Assembly (NCBI GenBank): GCA_030068075.1
Contig: CM057826.1
Coordinates: forward strand, 100,305,804 to 100,369,803
Direction: 5' to 3'
From: Paguma larvata
Taxonomy: Eukaryota > Chordata > Mammalia > Carnivora > Viverridae
DNA: 64,000 bases
The notes below the pieces were generated by a model that worked only from the letters and a program-made list of their open reading frames with translations, searched no databases and was not told the origin of the DNA. Below are positions 59,008 to 64,000 of this stretch, piece after piece. The position numbers and the translations under genes are program-made. Each line of letters opens with the position of its first letter. Within the stretch, counting starts at the first letter, position 1.

Positions 59008-60608
59008 CTAGAATGGCCAATATACAAGCAATATAACAAATTAGGGCTTTACCTAACGGCTCTGCACAGGGTGCCTCATTTTGGAGGCAGTTATTGTTAA
59101 GAAAGTGATTTCCAGATTAATTAAATTGTTTGATTGCTTTGTAATTAGGTTGGAGAAGTCCTGTGTCTTCACCACAGAGAAACAAGCTGCAAATCTTTTT
59201 AAAAGGCATATGCTATACCCACTACAGATTATTAATGTGCTTTTAATAGCTGTCTGTTCACAAAATGATAGTTTCTGGTTGCCTTGATTTTCTATCAGGA
59301 CTGAGGGAATCCAAGAATTAATGATAATTGCCACTTGAAACTCCTGGTGGATCAAAGAGTAAGCCCCTATTTGAGTCCTTGTTGTCATTACTTGATGATC
59401 AGCTTAAATGACTTGTGGCATTTTGTACTCTAACAGTCAGTACTGTGTTTCCTATTGCTCTGTAGGAGATTCTCAGCAACACACTGCCGCTGCTTTAAAC
59501 TGTAAGCCCAGCAACCTCCTGGATGGTTCAGTTGATTAAGTTGGGTAAGATGGGCACTGGGACAGTTATTCAGGAGCCTCGGGCTCAGTGAACTTGCAAA
59601 AACTATAGTTCCGATCATCTGAGAACTTTGACTCCATCCTCCCAGACCCAGCTAACACAAGATAAGTTTAAAAATCTCCCCTTCACTTAGACAGCTGTCT
59701 CAGCAACTGGCTCCTCTCCAGATATAATTGTGGAATATTAATAAAGCTGGGCAGCTGTTTAGAATCTAAGTGGACACAGAAAAACCTTGATTGGTCGTCA
59801 GTGGCATTATCTCTGGGTAGGCTGTAAAGTGTCCAGAGCAGGCCAGCGAATGGAAGTAGACTTCTCTGCCTGTGTTTTCAAGTAAATGGAGGATTGTCTA
59901 TACAATGCACCAAAGGTTTCATAAAATCTGGGCTCTCTGAACCTGTTTTGCTTTTCCCTGTCCCTTCCTGCTTATTGATCTTTCAGTAGCCAGTACCTAC
60001 TACTCACTATAAAATGATGGATTAATTCATTCAATAAATATTTATCAATCCTCCACTACATGGAAGGGAATGACACGGTTTCATTTACATTTGAGAAAGA
60101 TTCCTCTAGTGTTCTGTGACAATGACTCTAGGCAGGCATGAGAGGAAGCAGGGAGGTCAGTTAGGAAGCTACTAGCACAAAGTAAGAGATGATGGTGGTT
60201 TGGACAGGGAGAATGCAGATCTCAGGTATGTTCTAGCAGCAGAGTGAATAGGATTTGCCGAAAACCTGAACTGAGTGGGATGATGCGGGCAAGAGAAGAA
60301 ACACAGAGGACTCTAGATTTCAAGACTAAGCAAATGAGTAGATAGTGGCATATCTGAGATGAGGAAAGCCAAAGGAGAATAGAGTGTGCAAGTAGAAGAC
60401 AGATTACCTGGGTAGGCTTTAGGCTCTTTTACTTACGGAGACACCACCTCTAATAATTTCAAATGTATCAAAATGTACTCCTATTCTGTATCGTATGCAA
60501 TTTATATTTAGTTGTAGTTCTCATGCAACATTTATTAAATATTTTAAAATTCTGTAATAGTTTTTGTTATAGTACTTGAAAGCAAGTAATATTTTTCCAG
60601 TTCACATT

Positions 60609-60828
60609 TATTTAAAAAAAATTTACTATTTATTTATTTTTGAGAGACACAGGAGACAGAGCACGAGCAGGGGAGGGGCAGAAAGAGAGGGAGACACAGA
60701 ATCTGAAGCAGATTCCAGGCTCTGAGCTGTCAGCCCAGAACCTGACGCGGGGCTCAAACCCACAAATGGTGAGATCATAACCTGAGCCAGAGTCGGACAC
60801 TCAACCGACTGAGCCACCCAGGTGCCCC
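60609..60828 (-). repeat. Carnivore SINE, minus, with 13-bp target duplication
   Basis: Full-length. The repeat tccagttcacatt at 60596-60608 and 60829-60841 is perfect. Confidence 0.95.
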
Positions 60829-63800
60829 TCCAGTTCACATTATTTAGTGCCTAGCAGACTGAATAGTCCCAACCTGTTTCAGTCACTCAAACCATAGTGC
60901 TGGTGATGGGTTTATAGGGGAAAAAAGTTCTACAGGCTGAACACTGAAGTTTGAGTAATGATAACTTCATTCATTCCGTCTCCTGTCACCACAGGTGAAA
61001 CTAAATGGAACTTAACAACAGGTACTCTATTCCCTTTCTCTCTTCTAATTGCTAATTCTAATGTTGGCAGAGGATAAACTGTAGTTATTCATGTAGATAC
61101 ACAGAAAGTGAATTTTGGATTCTCAGTGCCTAACCTCATCCCTACAATATAGAAAACTAGAAACACACTTTTTTTTTTAAACTCAATAATTATGTATCAG
61201 GTTCTTTTTATGCACAGAGCTTGGAGCTACCCGCTACAACAGATAAAAGTGGTGAACAAGACCTACAGAGTCAAAACTCTGACAGAGGCAGCTAACTCCA
61301 TACATCATCCAGCTCTAGACTCAGCTTGCAAAACCAATTCTGGATCCTAATTCATGTGCAAAAGACATTTTCTTAAGCCAAAGCCCTTAAACATATCAAA
61401 ATTACCTACTAAAAGTGAGCTCTCAAGGACAATACCTTACAGAGAATATACTGTGTCACAACAGATACTTGATCAATGTACATGTAAAGCTTTCTGAGGA
61501 ATGACTGATGAGGCTGCAGCGTGGGAAACACGTAGGGAGTGAAAGAGAGATCCAGTAACAGGTCAACTTCTGTGTCATAAGACTCTTGCAGATGTCTATT
61601 GTCTCCATTTCATGAAGCTACTCTCTGGAATTCGTGTACTCTATTTGAAATGCTGCGGCATTGACACGAAGCCCTTGGAGATGTGTTATAATGGGTTCTT
61701 GAGAATGTTTTAGCTTTTCATTGACCCTTCCTTATTACTCTGAATTGATGTCACATCTCAAGGTGATCCCGAGTAAAGACTGGTGAATGTCAAGAGTGAT
61801 GAAGATAGTTGATACTTTAGTTGTATGTTTTCCTCCCATCTACAGGAATTCATCTTCCCACAACAGAGATTATTTTTAGCCTTTGTTTAAAGTTACTGAG
61901 TAGCAATTTTAAGGTCAAAAAAGGGAAGTTAAGAACATAGCCAGCACAACAGATATTCCAAAGGTTCATGCAATTTTATGAAACTTGATGCTTTCCTTCA
62001 TCTTAATTAATTCATAACTGAATCAGGATAAAAGATGAAGTTAAAGAAAGTAACCTAATGTGTGCATATTTTTTTTCTATTTTACATGAAAGGATTTCAG
62101 TCTTTTAATATAATTAGATACAAAGCATTTCCCTTTTTACCTAGAAAAGAGGGGAGGGTGTTATCAGGAAATTGGTTCCTCTCAGATTGTCTGCTTCAAC
62201 TGCTTAGTAATTTCTAGTTAAAGAGGAAGTATTAATGGCATGGTGTGCACATCCAGGTAACTTGCTAACTATCATCTAAATGTATTCTCTGTTATAAACT
62301 TTTTCCTTTCAGCTCTTCAGAGCTGAAAACTACGTATTCAATTTAAGGTGGCCCCATTTAACAAATACTAAGTGCTTCTTTGACTTTTGCTACCCAGGAA
62401 TTCTATCTGAAAGAAACAAAATAGGTTTATTTTTTTCTTTTAACAGTTACCTAATCATTTCCAGTTTCTAACTCCAGAAATAAGTTCAGACTTAAAAGAA
62501 TCAAAGACCTTCAATTCTACTGCTTCATTATAAAATAATATGCAATGTGCCAAGTATCTAACAAATCAGAATTGTGACGCTTAGTTCCCATAAACCATCC
62601 CACTGTTGGAAATTCCCTGGCCCTGAGACTTTGCCCTAATATTATTTTTTCTTTCGCTCTCCTCTTTCATGTCCTTAGATCAACAAACATTTTTTCAATC
62701 GGGGATGCATAAGAGAATCACTTAGGAAGCTTTAAGAATGCTGATATGCAGGTCCTAATGCACCCCTTTTTTAATTGAAGGGATTGTAAAATGCTGTCAG
62801 AACTGGCAACCATGAGTTTAGAATTTGCTCATACAATATAAATCAGATCCCAAACTTCCATTTGCCCTTTAGAACTCTTAACCAGGAAGCTTAGGATTTT
62901 TTTCCCTACTTCTCCATTTCTTTCTATAAAGCAACCTACCTCCTTCCTTCTTATTTCAGGTACATTAGTTCAATGTCCCTTTTACATATTCACTCCAAGT
63001 ACTGTCAAAACAGGACTAAGATTTGAAATTCCTTTCCTATCAAACCAAACAAAGAGCATCCTACTAGGTCAACATTCTGGAAATCAAACCTGCCCACAGG
63101 TGTTCTCTTAGGTTTATCAAAGAAATCATGTAACTTCTTCTACCCAAATCCTACTGCTACCCTCTTCTACACTCAATTATTTCCACAATTTTTCCCTTCT
63201 TCTCAAATATAAACACCTCCCCCAAGCTTAGTTGTATACCATTCCTATGTTCTCAGGTTAAGACAAAAAGTCTCTGTATAACATAGGAAAAAACCCCTTC
63301 ATTAACCATAATCTTGTTTACGGGTTCACCATCAACTTTAATCTTTTGATTGTTCAAAACTAGAACACCAGTTTTCATTTCAATCACCACCTGACAGTAT
63401 ATGAATGAGATATTTGCCTTAAAACTATCTATCTCCTTTCATTTTTCATAGAACACCAGTATTCAGTTGGTGTAATAATGGAACATTTACAATTACTAGG
63501 ACAGCTGAAATCAATGCACAGCGGCCTTGATGCAAGACTAATGGTCAAAAGCAAAAATAAGACCATTCTAATTATTCTTATTATTCGTCTTTACAAAAAT
63601 ACATGATTTGGCCTTCTCCATGACAGAGATCTGTCCATTCAGGTCCTTATTTTGTTTGTGTCTATATATGCATCCACATTTTTAGCAAACATTCCTAACT
63701 TATTGATGGGTAGGGTGAGGGGAGCCTCCTCCAAACCACACACAACTCTGAGATTCTCTATGCACAAATACCAACCTTTAGAGAATCACTATCTTAAGGA

Positions 63801-64000
63801 GCCACAGTTACTAATTACAATATGGTGAACCCTTCAAGCATGCTGAAGTGTGCTGAGGTAGGGAAAAAGGTGACCAGTCTTCTTCAACAGCAGAGTAGGG
63901 TCTCTACGGCCCTCTGAAGAAAAAAATTAGCTACATAACAGACACAAATTATGGCATATTAAATCATGTGACTAATACTTACCTAAAGAAATGCAACACC

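Larger units (their letters stand above)
54518..64000 (-). other. MAST4: MAST4 intron upstream of exon 1 (partial)
   Basis: At least 9.5 kb, phase 1. It holds the tRNA-Gly half insertion (55079-55142), a G-run (about 56275-56288), four SINEs (56743-56980, 58044-58243, 58351-58567, 60609-60828), a CA tract (57213-57243), the U2 fragment (57625-57657), a G-quadruplex motif (58971-59007), and L2-like or MER5-like remnants (about 60110-60420, 61180-61290, 62700-62770). A splice-donor-like site lies at 63982. Confidence 0.8.

Overview
This window is mammalian nuclear DNA, most likely from a cat-family carnivore. The evidence is more than twenty copies of a tRNA-derived carnivore SINE whose 3' ends read aaaataaataaacatt-poly(A), together with carnivore-type L1 3' ends. 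There are no bacterial-style operons, no CpG islands and no complete intronless genes. The only protein-coding gene I can support is on the minus strand: the central part of MAST4 (microtubule-associated serine/threonine kinase 4). Species and paralogue are assigned from remembered family features, not from a database search.

Sixteen MAST4 exons lie between 54517 and 2428, and transcription runs from high to low coordinates. All sixteen have GT donors and AG acceptors. Their phases chain without a break into one open reading of 655 complete codons. In order they encode: a Ser/Pro-rich basic N-terminal stretch (54517-49208); the helical pre-kinase domain of the MAST family, DUF1908 (42577 to about 26048); the protein kinase domain (23278 to about 2739); and the start of the AGC-type C-terminal extension (2861-2428). 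Residue numbers in the entries count from the first complete codon in this window. The gene's 5' exons lie to the right (>64000). The PDZ domain and long C-terminal tail lie to the left (<1).

The rest is intron. It holds young SINE insertions, many with clean target-site duplications, and older MIR, L2 and hAT-type fossils. Three 5'-truncated L1 3' ends are present. Two of them, at 17471 and 43445, are near-identical, share an orientation and bracket exons 3-9. There are several microsatellites, notably a GT tract of about 90 bp near 46.8 kb and a CAG-type tract near 6.8 kb.

The least expected items are two tiny retroinsertions of structural RNA about 2.5 kb apart in the first intron of this series. 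One is a 36-nt 5' half of tRNA-Gly ending in the anticodon loop, flanked by a perfect 12-bp duplication. The other is a 33-nt exact match to the 5' end of U2 snRNA, flanked by a 9-bp duplication. I see no sign of a wholly new multi-gene system here.
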